DNA of 64,000 nucleotides from Incurvaria masculella (GCA_946894095.1 OX335642.1:28345021-28409020); one strand, 5' to 3'. Counted from the stretch's first letter, positions 1 to 10,537 are shown. Notes: generated by a model from the sequence alone, not told the origin. Made by a program: numbers and translations.

Positions 1-147
1 GCGCGACGCCGGCGACCAGCGCCGCGGTGGGCTTCGCGTCGGTTGCGGCGCCCGGAGCCGCAGCGACCGCCGCCGCCCCCGCCGGGGGTCTCAGCTTCGC
101 GCCGCCGGCCGCCACCAGCGCTAGTCTTGGCTTCGGTGCGGCGCTTG
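1..147 (+). CDS. Nup62: Nup62 FG-region exon (5' cut by window edge)
   Basis: Open from the window edge, with codons starting at position 3. It encodes an Ala/Ser/Thr-rich stretch with GF, LSF and LGFG motifs. It ends in phase 1 at a GTACGG donor and joins the 671 exon to restore a glycine codon. Confidence 0.85.
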
Positions 148-3100
148 GTACGGTCCTTAAGCTGATGCTTGTATCTTTATTAGTCCAAGAGCGATTGTAT
201 TGCTTCATGTAATTAAATTGTTATCTATTATTTAATTTGTTGTATGCTTTTTGAAACGGTTACCGATGGTAGGGTTAATGGATTCTTCAGGTAGTTGATT
301 CTATACGTCTAACAATCGATTTGTCAAAAATGGGTTCCTGGGATTTTCTGGTCCAACTCGGTTTTCATGCGTGTCCATGAAGACAATCAGTGTTCAGTGA
401 GAATATTGAATGAAGATTGGGTGCATCAAAGTGTAATTTTAGGATTTTGAAGGTCTCAATCAAGTCTCCACATTGTCTTCTTTCTTCGACAGCCGTAAAC
501 TCTAGAAATTTCTTCATTCAACCTGAAACAGTTTTTAGGACGGTAGCTATGTTAAATGCAGTAGCCAATATTGAATTATTGTTTCCAGCCCCAACCTCTA
601 ACAACAAATCCGCCTACAGTCATATATACTGTTTATACATGCATTAACTTCTATAAAATGTTGTGCATAGGATCTAGCCCCGCGTCCACTGCTGCGTCGA
701 CGCTGTCGTCCCTCCTGCCACCAGCCAGCACCGCAGCCCCCGCGTCTACTGCGCCGGCCAGCTCCGCCGCGCCCTCTCTCGGCTTCAGCACTCCGGCGGC
801 CGGGCTGGCTGCGAAGACTACGCGTGCTGCCACGGGTGAGTGTGCATGTGTGTAGTGTCCACCTCGGCTCTAGAGGCTGTTGCTCCTCGCACCAACCAGC
901 ACTGCAGCCCCCGGGTGGACCGCGCCGCCCAACTCCGCCGCTCTCGCCTTTAGCACTCCGGCCGCCAAGCAAGTATTTTGTGTTCGGAATACGTAAACAA
1001 AAATGAGGATGCTGATTGATTTGAGGTTAAACAGCGACCTACATTGAAGCATTGTACCTTTGTAAAAGTCTAAGGAACCTTCGACATCCAGCTAACCAAC
1101 GTAGCTGCCGGGGTCGGTCCGAATCCTCATTCAAGAAAATGTCCAAGTAAATAAACCTAAACGACGGCTTTAGCACTCCAGCGGCTAAGCAACAGTATTC
1201 TTTTTATATGTTACCGGAGTGAGAATTTGAGGTTAAGGTGGACCATCCCACTCAACTCCCCATACAAACGGGGAAAGAATATCTCGCCCATATTTCTTGT
1301 CAGAGATCACAAATTTTGCTCAAAATAGCTATATTTGATCGAACTAGATGTCTGTTGACCGTTGGCATTGTAAAATTGTGTTTGGTTTCTAAGTTATAAG
1401 GTCCGAAAGTTCGAATTTTTCGCGCGTTTTATGCAAAACTTTGGAGGTGGATTACGCAATGATAAAGTAAGAACATGTTAAAAAGATTAGTCATCAGACA
1501 ATTTAATCAAGATTTATAATCTATTTGGTTTTTGTTAGATTTTTGACTACAGCGGTCGTGGTTTACTTTTAGCTATAAGTTGTTTTGTAATTAAAATTTT
1601 CGTAAATCTTACCAAATCATACACTTGTCTTTTTGTGGACATATTGCATCTTCCTCATCACGGAGCCTGTCTTTTTCTTTGAAACAGAGAAGGTCCCAGA
1701 GCGCAACAGCACCGCTTTGTACAGTGCCCGTGAATGAGTTAGTACCGCCGGGTTGGGCCACCTTAAACAGCGACGTTGAAGCGTTGTAAGTGCATTTTGA
1801 AGATGTGAAAAATTTATGGCATAGACATCAACTGAATCAGGATTTGAATCTACGACCTTCAGCCAACCAACTGAGCTGCCTAGACCGTTGCGAAAATGTG
1901 TAAGCCAAAGGTCGCAGGTCCGAATCCTCCTTCAATCCATCGGCACTGTATTAACTATTAAAAATATTGAAAAATATAAAGAATGCTGATATTTGCTTTC
2001 AGGTGTCCAGCTAGGACAGAAGCCGACGAACACGAGTCTGCCTGGCTTCAGTCTAGCCACATCAAGCGTGCCATCCACTGCAGGTTTGTGACCAATTCCC
2101 AAGAAACCTCTTCCAGTTCAGGAGCATTGTATTATTCTAGTATTCTTTTTTTAGACTCCGCGTGGGACTTTTTGTATTCTTTGTGTGCGGTCCATTTTGA
2201 ATTGTTAACGTTTAGTGTACAGGGTTTTTGAACGACCCAAGCAAATCTGTCAGCATCACAAACGATTCGGACCGTTTGTGTGCATATGAAAACAAAAAAC
2301 AAACATGGAAAAAAATACATTAGTTGAAGCAGTTCATTTCAAAGTTGAATCTAATCAATTCCTCTGAGCTGAACTTAAATTTTTACCGCAACGGTTCGTG
2401 TAACAATACAGTCGAAAGACAACAATTCCATTGTCATTACACTGCACCCATTTGTCACATTTTACCTTTTGCGAATTAAACAAATACAGACAAGAAGACC
2501 TGGCCGTGTCAGTTGTACACACAGTGCTCTACCTCCACAGCGCGAGCATTGTGTATGGCATTTTGGGACATAACAACGATGTTATGTCATTCACATTACG
2601 CCATTTTGAGAGCTGTCAGCGTGAATTGGATCATGGTGTTTAAGTGCTGGAACCCACACAGAATGGTTTAAAGCACCCTGTTTGATGCTCTTTTTCCAGA
2701 TTTGTTACAAAACATGAAATGAATGATAATGAGAAAAACACAAAATAAATTAATGCATATTTTAATAAGGCATTTAGTGTCTCTAACTATCTATCTATCT
2801 ATCTATCAAGGTGTTGAACACAGCTTTAAATTTTATTTTCCAAACATATTGAGGCCCAGTGGCAGTAGCGGAGAATTTCAATCTCAGATCAAAAAACGAA
2901 AAAGATGGGCCATCTAGCGCACCTACTATAAAACCTGCCATAGGTTTACTGCACAAAATTGAACATGTTTTTCATTTGCATCATTTAATTTCTAACTGAC
3001 CGAACCACGTGGTCTGACTTGCCACTAAGAACTCTAAAATTTGACACGTTGTTTGAGAGTGTGGCACTGTCAAACTGTCATCACATTGGACTATCTCGAA

Positions 3101-6100
3101 TCCATGGTCACCGTGAAGTGATGTCACCGATGACATTATTCTTCGCCGGCATGCTTCGACGTGCAGATTTATTTATATCTGTTTTTTTATCCTCGCATTC
3201 AGGCAGGAGCTCTTACTCCATACCGTTCCGCCTGATTCCATTGTGTAACAAAATGAACAGAACACCGTAGAATCATTCTGCTCAAACAAACCTACTTCTT
3301 CTTTGAAGGCCTCCCTCCCGGCTGGTGGATTGGTCTTTTTGCGGATTTCTGCAAATTGTCACAAAACAGCTGATATTATTCTTGAGTGTATGTTTTCCTC
3401 ACCTGCAGCTTTACAACTCCTGTTTAACATTGGCAGGCACAATCTAGATTTTGTCATGTTCTGAAAAAAAATACACCGACATTTCAACACTGTTGTGTCA
3501 CAATTTTTGCAGACAACTGAATGCAACCATACACTTGAATAGCAATGAGATTACATCAACTTTAGCCGTTATGTTAGTGTTCTCCTGCTTTTTAAATCTT
3601 TCTCTTCTCTGTATTCTGTAACTTTTCTGTGGTCGTTTTCGAAATCAGTGTCTCTCTTGCCGATTTACTTTTATCATTATTCGTCATTGGGTGACCTAAT
3701 ACAGAAAAAAATATATTACGGAATTAACTAACCAATCACACACAAAAGACACACAAACCAAAAAAATACCTGGATCTTCCATCCTCTACGACAAAACACT
3801 TTCTACTAGTAGCCCGATAAGATTTATTGATGTACATAGATAATTAAGAGATTATTCGCACGCGTACGAAATTCGAATAGAGTTGGGATATTCTAGCTAA
3901 ACGTTTTAGGCAAAACGTTACTCATGTACATGCGAGCTGTTCAACAAATGAAGCGATGTGTTGGTTTGCAGCTGCCAGCACCGCGGCCGGTGGTATCACC
4001 TCTCTCGGTCAAACGATGCCCGCCTCGACTGCCGTCCTCTCTCTGGCCACCACCACAACGTAAGTTTTCTTCGTTTGTCGTTGCATGGACTGTAGGACCG
4101 ACAGACGTGTATGTTGAAAAATAATTACGCAGTACAGATATGGACCTAACTTTCAGAGGATGCAATATTTCGTAATTAAACTGGATAAACAAAGCCAAAT
4201 AGTAACAAATGTTGGACTAACAGGGCTGATACCATTACTTTCCTTTTATTCCAAGGCTACATTCTCTTCATGCATCTTTTTTGATTATGGGGTCTACGAA
4301 TTTGACCATGACTGTGGACAAAGAAAAGTTCATCTCGGTCATCTGGGTATTATTTATTTATATAACTGGACATGGATGGCTAATACCACACCCACCATCA
4401 TATTATTGGTTGCCATGCTGTGACCATCCCTTTATGAGCGCACGGCTACATTGAAATGGATAAAGAATGCGTTGACTGACTTTTCATCCGATGCGATGGT
4501 ACTATGCCAGGCAAGCTACATGGAAGGGGTCCTATGATTTTACATGGATTCTTAACTACGGCACAGAATACGGCATTTGTGACGAAATACACTAATCCAA
4601 CTCGGAAAGAAAAACAAAACTGGTGCATGTTCGGAGTAAGACCACTCGCATGGGGAGCACGGTCGCACGCCCTGAGCCATGAGCCACTCATGAGAAACTT
4701 ACCGCGATTGCGCTAAAGGAGTAAGTTATTAAAGAAGTCGGAGAGAGGTTGTCTGTTTATAGTAGGACTTAACGAGGATTGGGTCGCAGGCATCTACCAT
4801 AGTACAATGTGTGCGACAGCACGACTCCGGCGGCGGGGGCGGCTCCGCCCGCGCCAGTGTCGTCGCTCACGTTCGCGCAGCTCGAGGACAACATCAACAA
4901 GTGGACCCTGCAGCTGGAGGAGCAGGAGAAGCTGTTCATCAACCAGGCGACGCAGGTCAACGCGTGGGACCGGCTGCTCATCGCCAACGGGGAGAAGGTA
5001 CCTTGTTTCTACCTAACTACTAGGTACTGGATGCCAACTTTGGGATAGCAACATTCGTGTTGCTCAATAAAATGTATCGGCGACAGTTCGGATCGCGAGC
5101 AGTGCTGTAATCTCACATACTGCTCGCAATGGTGTTAACCATTGAAATGTGCGGGCAGTTTAATTTCTCCCTTTCCACTTTTATGTTTGCTGAACAAAGT
5201 TAAGTAATTTTCAATGGATGTTAAGGTTTATTATGTGCGAATTCCTTATTCCTCTCCAGATCGTGGAGCTGAACGAGGCGGTCCAAGCGGCCAAGTCGGA
5301 GCAGCAGGCCGTCGAGCACGAGCTGGAGTTCATCATGTCGCAGCAGCTGGAGCTGGAGGAGCTGCTGACGCCGCTCGAGCGGGACCTAGAGCAGGAGCAG
5401 CGTCCTCGCTCGCCGGAGAGGGAACACATGTGAGTGTCTCCTCGCTATGTACGTCTGCTAGCTACTGTCACTGCTCGCCTGGACAGATAGTGAGTGGAGC
5501 CGAGCGAGGTGGGCCAAGCGGCCAAGTCGGAGCAGCAGGCCGTCGAGCACGAGCTGGAGTTCATCATGTCGCAGCAGCTGGAGCTGGAGGAGCTGCTGAC
5601 GCCGCTCGAGCGGGACCTAGAGCAGGAGCAGCGTCCTCGCTCGCCGGAGAGGGAACACATGTGAGTGTCTCCTCGCTATGTACGTCTGCTAGCTACTGTC
5701 ACTGCTCGCCTGGACAGATAGTGAGTGGAGCCGAGCGAGGTGGGCCAAGCGGCCAAGTCGGAGCAGCAGGCCGTCGAGCACGAGCTGGAGTTCATCATGT
5801 CGCAGCAGCTGGAGCTGGAGGAGCTGCTGACGCCGCTCGAGCGGGACCTAGAGCAGGAGCAGCGTCCTCGCTCGCCGGAGAGGGAACACATGTGAGTGTC
5901 TCCTCGCTATGTACGTCTGCTAGCTACTGTCACTGCTCGCCTGGACAGATAGTGAGTGGAGCCGAGCGAGGTGGGCCAAGCGGCCAAGTCGGAGCAGCAG
6001 GCCGTCGAGCACGAGCTGGAGTTCATCATGTCGCAGCAGCTGGAGCTGGAGGAGCTGCTGACGCCGCTCGAGCGGGACCTAGAGCAGGAGCAGCGTCCTC

Positions 6101-8048
6101 GCTCGCCGGAGAGGGAACACATGTGAGTGTCTCCTCGCTATGTACGTCTGCTAGCTACTGTCACTGCTCGCCTGGACAGATAGTGAGTGGAGCCGAGCGA
6201 GGTGGGCCAAGCGGCCAAGTCAGAGCAGCAGGCCGTCGAGCACCCTGCTGTACGAATCATCTCCCAGCAGCTGGAGCTGGAGGAGCTGTTGACGACACTC
6301 GTGCGAGACCTGGAGCAGGAGCAGCGCCCTCGCTCTCTGGACAGGGAACACATGTGAGTGTCTCCTCAATAAATTGCGTCTGCTAGCTGCTGCCACTGCT
6401 CGCCTGGCCAAATAGTGAGTGGAGCCGAAGGAGGCGGGTCAAGCGGCCAAGTCAGCAGCAGGCTGTCGAGCACCCTGCTGTACGAATCATGCCGCCTTTC
6501 GAAAGGGGCCCCGGAGAAGGAGCGTCTCCTCAACTATGTACGCCTGTAAGCAGTAGCAAATACTTTTGCAAACTTTGACTAATTGGACATTGAGAACATT
6601 TCTAGCAATGTTTCTTGCCAGTTCTTCGCTGCGATTCTTGAGCTGGGTACGAGGGTGGTCTGAAAATTTTCCCACCTAACAAACATGCATTTTTTATTCT
6701 TTAAATTTATTTTTCTTTATAGTACCTTCACCTACTAGGTGGTAGGTTTAAGCTCGCCCTGGTTTGTACGAAAAATTATCCATGTTTTGCATCCAGTTCA
6801 GTGTAGCCGTCCTTATAAAGGGAAATTCTTGGCATGGCACCTGATTCCTTCGGGAATAGCGGTGAGTTCCGCTAATATGACCGTGGGTGTGGTATTTGCC
6901 ATCAATGTCCAGTTACATAAGAAAACTTATTGTATTAGTTCTTCATAATGAATGTACTGTACTGCAAACTATGTAACAGTTTGTAAGAAACCTCATTCCA
7001 CACTGCTCCAACTCAGCGAGACAAAACCATCCAAAATTAAATGTTACTTTTCAATAATGATGTTACACAATGGAAGTTCTAAAGCTGAGCTCTTACCCTA
7101 CAGGTACCAACTGGCGGAGAGTCTTGACACACAACTGAAGCAGATGTCCGAGGACTTAAAGGAAGTGATCCAACACCTGAACGACACCAATCGCAGCCAG
7201 GATGGAAACGATCCCGTATGTACACTCCATCCTTCTGAACTGATGTGAATTGAGCTTTCCAGAGTATGTAGCTCTTAAAACCAATGTTAGTTCAGATTGT
7301 GCTACTCAAAAGACAAAAGGAACCCTAATAAGATCACATTGCTGTATGTCTTTCTGTCAAGACCCTTTTTTCAGGAACGTTCAGAGTTGTAAGTTGAAAT
7401 TAATATCAAATTCTTAGGTCCTTGAAAACTGTAAAAAATAATCCAAGTCAACATAATGAAAAATATGGGCTATTTTTGGTGCATATTTTGACACTCGCAA
7501 ATAAATCAAAGCCTGTACTTGCTGTTGACCTAGAATATTTTTTTTTATGAAAAACCCATACGGTTGGCTGAGCTGGTACCAAAGGTACTCAGAAAATCTA
7601 AGTCCACCTTGCCTTGCGAAACCACACTCAGCGAGGCATCATACCACAAGGAGGTGCTATGATTCTCTGTGGCGGGTGCTCCGGATATAGGTTGGGGAGG
7701 AATAAGGGATTCAAGTTCCACAAATCAACGTCCATGATAGTACCTCAGAGTGACCCTACAAACCCTCGAAGCTATTACTACGCACATTTGACAAGTAGCA
7801 AAGTCAAAGGAGAAAACCGAAAATCAACACGGTGTCCCTATAAATAATCAGGCTCAGATAATGTTCACACAGAAAACTCGCTCCCGCAGATCGTGCAAAT
7901 CGGCCGGATACTCAACGCGCACATGTCGTCGATGCAGTGGGTCGACAGTTCGATAGCGCAGATCTCGACCAAGCTCGACCAGTTGAAGACCACGCACGAC
8001 ACGCTGCGCCGCGACAACCAGCGGTCCTTCCAGCTCACCTACTACTGA
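1..8048 (+). CDS. Nup62: Nuclear pore glycoprotein p62 (5'-partial, 8 exons in window)
   Basis: Exons: 1-147, 671-835, 2003-2083, 3972-4059, 4820-4997, 5260-5429, 7104-7215, 7890-8048 (stop TGA). I checked every junction for AG/GT and phase; all fit, giving about 365 residues to the stop. The first four exons are low-complexity A/S/T/P/G with scattered GF, SF and GFG, as in FG nucleoporins. The last four match the Nsp1_C coiled coil, with strings such as LEEQEKLFINQATQVNAWD, AAKSEQQAVEHELEFIMSQQ and HMSSMQWVDSSIAQISTKL. In the known family this helical region assembles with Nup54 and Nup58 in the central channel of the pore, and FG repeats bind transport receptors. The N-terminus and promoter lie upstream of the window. 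Possible polyA signals AATAAA are at 8851 and 8890. The oddity is the tandem amplification of the 5260-5429 exon. Confidence 0.95.
671..835 (+). CDS. Nup62: Nup62 FG/Ser-Thr-Ala exon
   Basis: The acceptor is ...TGCATAG and the donor is GTGAGT, both phase 1. It encodes repeated ASTA/APAST runs and a SLGFSTPAAG motif. A diverged echo of this exon lies in the following intron (about 892-966). Confidence 0.85.
880..1195 (+). pseudogene. Echoes of the preceding Nup62 exon inside the intron
   Basis: Positions about 892-966 resemble 720-807 of the functional exon (ACCAGCCAGCAC / ACCAACCAGCAC, then a near-identical CAGCACTCCGGC stretch). A shorter piece, GGCTTTAGCACTCCAGCGGC, recurs at about 1164-1195. 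The first echo stays open in the exon's frame but has no acceptor of the right phase, so it is probably a non-functional duplicate rather than an alternative exon. Confidence 0.5.
1233..1766 (-). mobile_element. TTAA-flanked MITE, copy 1
   Basis: Bounded by TTAA on both sides, with terminal inverted repeats AAGGTGG.CCA.CCC. The interior is the reverse complement of the copies at 20,042, 20,588, 23,437 and 32,385 (shared GCGCGAAAAAT/ATTTTTCGCGCG and CATCAGACATCTAGTTC segments). No coding capacity. It sits in a Nup62 intron. TTAA target sites suggest a piggyBac-type element; this is inference. Confidence 0.8.
2003..2083 (+). CDS. Nup62: Nup62 exon, linker of FG region
   Basis: The acceptor is TTTGCTTTCAG and the donor is GTTTGT, phase 1 in and out. 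It encodes VQLGQKPTNTSLPGFSLATS and a short Ser/Pro/Thr tail, with one GF. Phase agrees with both neighbours. It is below the size a simple ORF scan would notice. Confidence 0.8.
2084..3971 (+). other. Nup62 intron
   Basis: AT-rich, non-coding. Around 3,200 it has a stretch (ACCGTTCCGCCTGATTCCAT) that recurs in the opposite strand in the repeats at 15,090 and 44,010, so part of it is an old interspersed repeat. Otherwise I see nothing in it beyond the CTAT microsatellite. Confidence 0.7.
2786..2809 (+). repeat. (CTAT)n microsatellite
   Basis: About six tandem CTAT units in a Nup62 intron. Confidence 0.9.
3972..4059 (+). CDS. Nup62: Nup62 exon, Thr-rich end of FG region
   Basis: The acceptor is TTGGTTTGCAG and the donor is GTAAGT. 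Phase 1 in and phase 2 out joins to 4820 as a Thr codon. It encodes ASTAAGGITSLGQTMPASTA followed by LSLATTT. Confidence 0.8.
4345..4505 (-). mobile_element. SINE body fragment (family S)
   Basis: Reverse strand. It carries the landmarks of the family seen complete at 41,608 and 62,196: the GACATGGATGGCTAATACCA tail, CTTTATGAGC-CACGGCTACATTGAA and GATGCGATGGTAC. Headless, inside a Nup62 intron. Confidence 0.75.
4820..4997 (+). CDS. Nup62: Nup62 exon, start of Nsp1_C coiled coil
   Basis: The acceptor is TGTGCGACAG. Upstream is blocked by an in-frame TAG at 4800, and only this acceptor fits the incoming phase 2. It encodes a short Pro/Ala linker, then SSLTFAQLEDNINKWTLQLE and the conserved INQATQVNAWDRLLIANGEK. 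Ends in phase 0 at GTACCT. Confidence 0.95.
5260..5429 (+). CDS. Nup62: Nup62 coiled-coil exon, functional copy at the head of the array
   Basis: The acceptor is CCTCTCCAG; the donor GTGAGT falls inside the final CACATG (phase 2). It encodes IVELNEAVQAAKSEQQAVEH through the LEELLTPLERDLEQEQ heptads to EREH. Joining 7104 gives Met-Tyr-Gln-Leu. This is the only copy whose 5' end reads ATCGTGGAGCTG in frame. Confidence 0.95.
5275..6545 (+). repeat. 231-bp tandem array amplifying a Nup62 exon
   Basis: Period is exactly 231 bp: CCAAGCGGCCAAGTC recurs at 5283, 5514, 5745, 5976 and 6207, and a degraded form near 6437. Units 2-4 look identical to one another over their whole length. The fifth is diverged (CACCCTGCTGTACGAATCAT replaces part of the exon). 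The sixth is truncated. Each unit carries exon sequence, the CACATGTGAGTG donor and about 57 bp of intron. Confidence 0.97.
5488..6353 (+). pseudogene. Extra copies of the Nup62 coiled-coil exon
   Basis: Copies at about 5488-5660, 5719-5891, 5950-6122 and 6181-6353. Where the functional exon has ATC before GTGGAG, these have ATAGTGA, a net 4-nt gain that puts TGA directly in frame. Splicing after the functional copy would also hit TAG. They could contribute only by a cryptic acceptor at GTGGAG|CCG, which enters in phase 0 and would give PSEVGQAAKSEQQ. The last copy also carries substitutions (PAVRIISQQ, LLTTLVRD). Confidence 0.75.
6725..6932 (+). mobile_element. SINE body, 5'-truncated (family S)
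   Basis: CTACTAGGTGGTAGGTTTAAG, ATCCAGTTCAGTGTAGCCGT, CTTGGCATGGCACCTGATTC and a GTCCAGTTACATAAGAAAA tail match the family. It lies in the Nup62 intron just after the exon array. Confidence 0.8.
7104..7215 (+). CDS. Nup62: Nup62 coiled-coil exon
   Basis: The acceptor is CCTACAG; the donor is GTATGT. Encodes YQLAESLDTQLKQMSEDLKE then VIQHLNDTNRSQDGNDP. Phase 2 in (completes Met), phase 0 out. Confidence 0.95.
7546..7700 (+). repeat. Interspersed repeat 'ACCAAAGGT-CTCAGAAAA' family
   Basis: GGCTGAGCTGGTACCAAAGGTACTCAGAAAATC, followed by CACCTTGCCTTGC, recurs at about 8400-8480 and about 61,675-61,720. Unclassified; in a Nup62 intron. Confidence 0.5.
7890..8048 (+). CDS. Nup62: Nup62 C-terminal exon with stop
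   Basis: The acceptor is CTCCCGCAG. Encodes IVQIGRILNAHMSSMQWVDS, the most conserved end of the p62 family, through QRSFQLTYY and TGA at 8046-8048. Confidence 0.96.
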   Translation: MVQIGRILNAHMSSMQWVDSSIAQISTKLDQLKTTHDTLRRDNQRSFQLTYY

Positions 8049-8239
8049 GACGACGTCGGGGCGATTCCAAACGCTCGCTAGTTCTTCCAGCCGAGGAAAG
8101 ATAGTTCCATTGTCATCAACCTAGCGTTACGTGTTACATCGATTTGATAACCTTAGTATTTTTCGTCTGATCATTGTTCCATACAAAGATATCTGCTAAA
8201 ATTGCCTAGAACCCGTTCTCCATTGCATAAGTTTTATCC

Positions 8240-8480
8240 CTAATTTTGCACATGTCCATACCAGGCCCTATGTTTATAGGAAAGGTCCTGGCATGGCACC
8301 TAATTCCTTCGGGAATGTGGCTAATGTCATAACGGTAGTAGTGTGATATTAGCCATCCATGTCACGTTCCATAAAAAAATATATATTAAAAATCGTAATT
8401 GATGGTTGTGCTGTGGACCAAAGGTGCTCAGAAAAGCCAAATACACCTCGCCTCGCTAACCACGCATCTAAGCTCCAATT
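8240..8480 (+). mobile_element. SINE fragment plus linked repeat in Nup62 3' flank
   Basis: GTCCTGGCATGGCACCTAATTCCTTCGGGAATGTGG and a T/A-rich tail at about 8390 are the 3' half of family S. It is directly followed by the ACCAAAGGTGCTCAGAAAA repeat. It may lie within the Nup62 3' UTR, since candidate polyA signals are at 8851 and 8890. Confidence 0.7.
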
Positions 8481-8960
8481 AAGATTTAGCTAGTGTTTCA
8501 AATCACCTGTCAGGGGATTCATAATTAGCTAAATGATAAATAACTTTATTTGTGTTGTTGATCAGTAATAATTATTAGGAGTACTGATTATTGTACAATC
8601 TTAGTTTCATGTTGTTACACAGGAAACAGTTTCTGTTCGATATTCGATATGCCTTTCATACCTAAAACGTCGACCTTGGAGTAAAAGGGACTAAGGAATT
8701 CCTTCTCTTTCCAGTGTAATGGGCATAAAAAACGAGACTGTACGCGATTCTTGGACATGCCAGGGATGTTAAGTTAAGGTTATTTGTCTGTTGAATTATA
8801 ATTACATTGTTGATACAGACTAAAACATTTGTATTGAGACTCCAGCGTAAAATAAATAATTAAGTTTTGTTAATGCGCTGGTGCCAGCCAATAAAAAAGT
8901 GTTATTGTCTGATAATAAAAAAAATAGTAATTAGAATATATGATTCCTATTGTAATCAGA

Positions 8961-9343
8961 TTTTTTTTTATGTGACTGAACATGGATGGCTAATACCATA
9001 GCTTCTGTCATGTTATTAGCCCAACACACCACATGGGAACTAGGTGCCATGCCAGGACCTACCTTATATTGCACGGCTACATTGAACTGGATGGAAAACA
9101 CGGACAATTTTCATTGCCGCTTCGACCATCGTTTATCCAATGCGATGGTACCAACCCGGGCGGATAAACCCTACCACCTTGTAGTAAGGAAGGGGACCTA
9201 CAGTTTAACGTGGAATCCGAACCACGGCCAGCCTCTCTCAACGGTCGAATGGTCACCCATCCAAGACCAGACCAGACCCAGCGTTGCTTAACTTCGGAGA
9301 GCGATCGCCGAAGTGTCGCGCCACTGGGCCATTGAGGCTGACA
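8961..9343 (-). mobile_element. SINE with 5S-rRNA-like head (family S, full length)
   Basis: Reverse strand. The head (about 9241-9343) reads GTGGCGCGACACTTCGG, then CTCCGAAGTTAAGCAACG and CTTGGATGGGTGACC, which is the internal promoter part of 5S rRNA, as in SINE3-type elements. The body and T-run tail (A-rich on the sense strand) are shared with the tRNA-headed copies at 41,608 and 62,196. Confidence 0.85.
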
Positions 9344-9439
9344 AAAAAAGTAAAGTTTTTGGTTGTGAAATTCATTGGAAGCACGTCACGACTCATTAGA
9401 TAACCTCAAATCCACTTAATATTTTATCCAATGTAAGCC

Positions 9440-9580
9440 AGTCAGTCACCGTGTTTGCGTCCACTGCCGGACATACGTCTCTTAAATTTTCCTCCAGTCC
9501 TCCCGGACCTCAGCGGTATGGAACCACGGCTTTCCGCCGACGAACTTGATGTCGTCGTCCTACCTGGCGGGTTATTATTA
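9440..9580 (-). pseudogene. Decayed LINE reverse transcriptase C-terminus (RTE-like)
   Basis: The reverse strand reads RWEDD-like then IKFVGGKPWFHTAEVREDW, a stop, then ETYVRQWT. This is the ending typical of RTE-type LINE ORFs (DDI..VAG..W...A.DR..W...EAYVQQWT). Short, with stops, clearly dead. Confidence 0.55.
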
Positions 9581-10537
9581 TTATGATTTGGTTTATAACA
9601 CTAGCAGCTATAAGCTGATGCGTGCATATCAGGTTTTAGAACTACTGAGTGCACTTGTTTTTTTTTTGTTTTTGGTTTTTTGTTTATTTATTTATGGTCT
9701 ATTTCGATATTTATATTTGTCTAGTAAATTTTTTAACCCATTAACTGTTTTGGCACTTATGACTTCCTGTGGTAGTTGATTCCAGGAGTGTACAGCTCTG
9801 TTGCAAATAAAACCAATAAATGTATAAAATTATCAGAATGTCCATTTCTGAAGTTTTTTTAATGAAGGTAGAAATCTAAATGGAAAAGGAATTATTTATT
9901 TACGCATAAATGTAAATTTTACTTAAATCTAACGATAATATTACCTTCAAGTTTCTAATGCAAAACGAGAAATCATCAGTCTGAAAATTCAATAAAACAT
10001 ATAAACTATAAGTTGGCTAGACCTAGCGCCGTAGGCGTCAGAAAGTTTTGCTCCCCATTGTTTACTAATCGATTTAACACCACCGTTCCAATTAACTTGA
10101 TATTTAGTATCTGATATCAGGCAACAAATATCTTTGCATGTTTTTGTTTTTGCAGTCATACTGGCTCAAACCACAGTGAAAACAAAATGTGTATAAAGAT
10201 CTTCTTTTTGCTGTCATTTGTTTCGGTTTCGATTAAAAAAAACAAAAACGTGCAGACACATATTCGTTGCCTGCTATTAGATATTAAATATCAACTCAAT
10301 CGGACCAGTGGTTTTCAAATTATGAATAAACTTTATTTGAATGGGGAGCATAGCTTACAACATCTTAAGTTTCCCTAAGTTGTTCTTAGTCTTGAAAAGG
10401 ACTAAGAACACTCTTGAACTTAAATTATGCCTTAAAACCCAGAAAGTCACAACGTCAATGCTGTTTTTTTTTACTTTGGATTGCAGATGTTATTTCGTTA
10501 AAGCAACTACATCATTTTGATATAGGAGGATAAACCT
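9580..10537. other. Intergenic AT-rich DNA between convergent genes
   Basis: Non-coding. It contains GTT/TTTA-rich low-complexity stretches (9655-9720); I recognise no gene here. Confidence 0.6.

Noticed and set aside
5445..6353. Repeated 71-codon minus-strand frames over the array
   Set aside because: Antisense shadows of the Nup62 exon copies, rich in Ser/Cys as expected for antisense of Glu/Gln/Leu coiled-coil codons.
5214..6386. 390-codon open frame with a 77-residue protein repeat
   Set aside because: It is the +1 frame of the Nup62 exon array. It stays open only because the 231-bp unit is a multiple of 3; it runs through donor and intron sequence and its residues (Gly/Ala/Arg-rich) match no family.
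9241..9343. Genuine 5S rRNA gene
   Set aside because: Only the internal promoter part of 5S is present and it is fused to a SINE body and A-rich tail, so it is a retroposed head.
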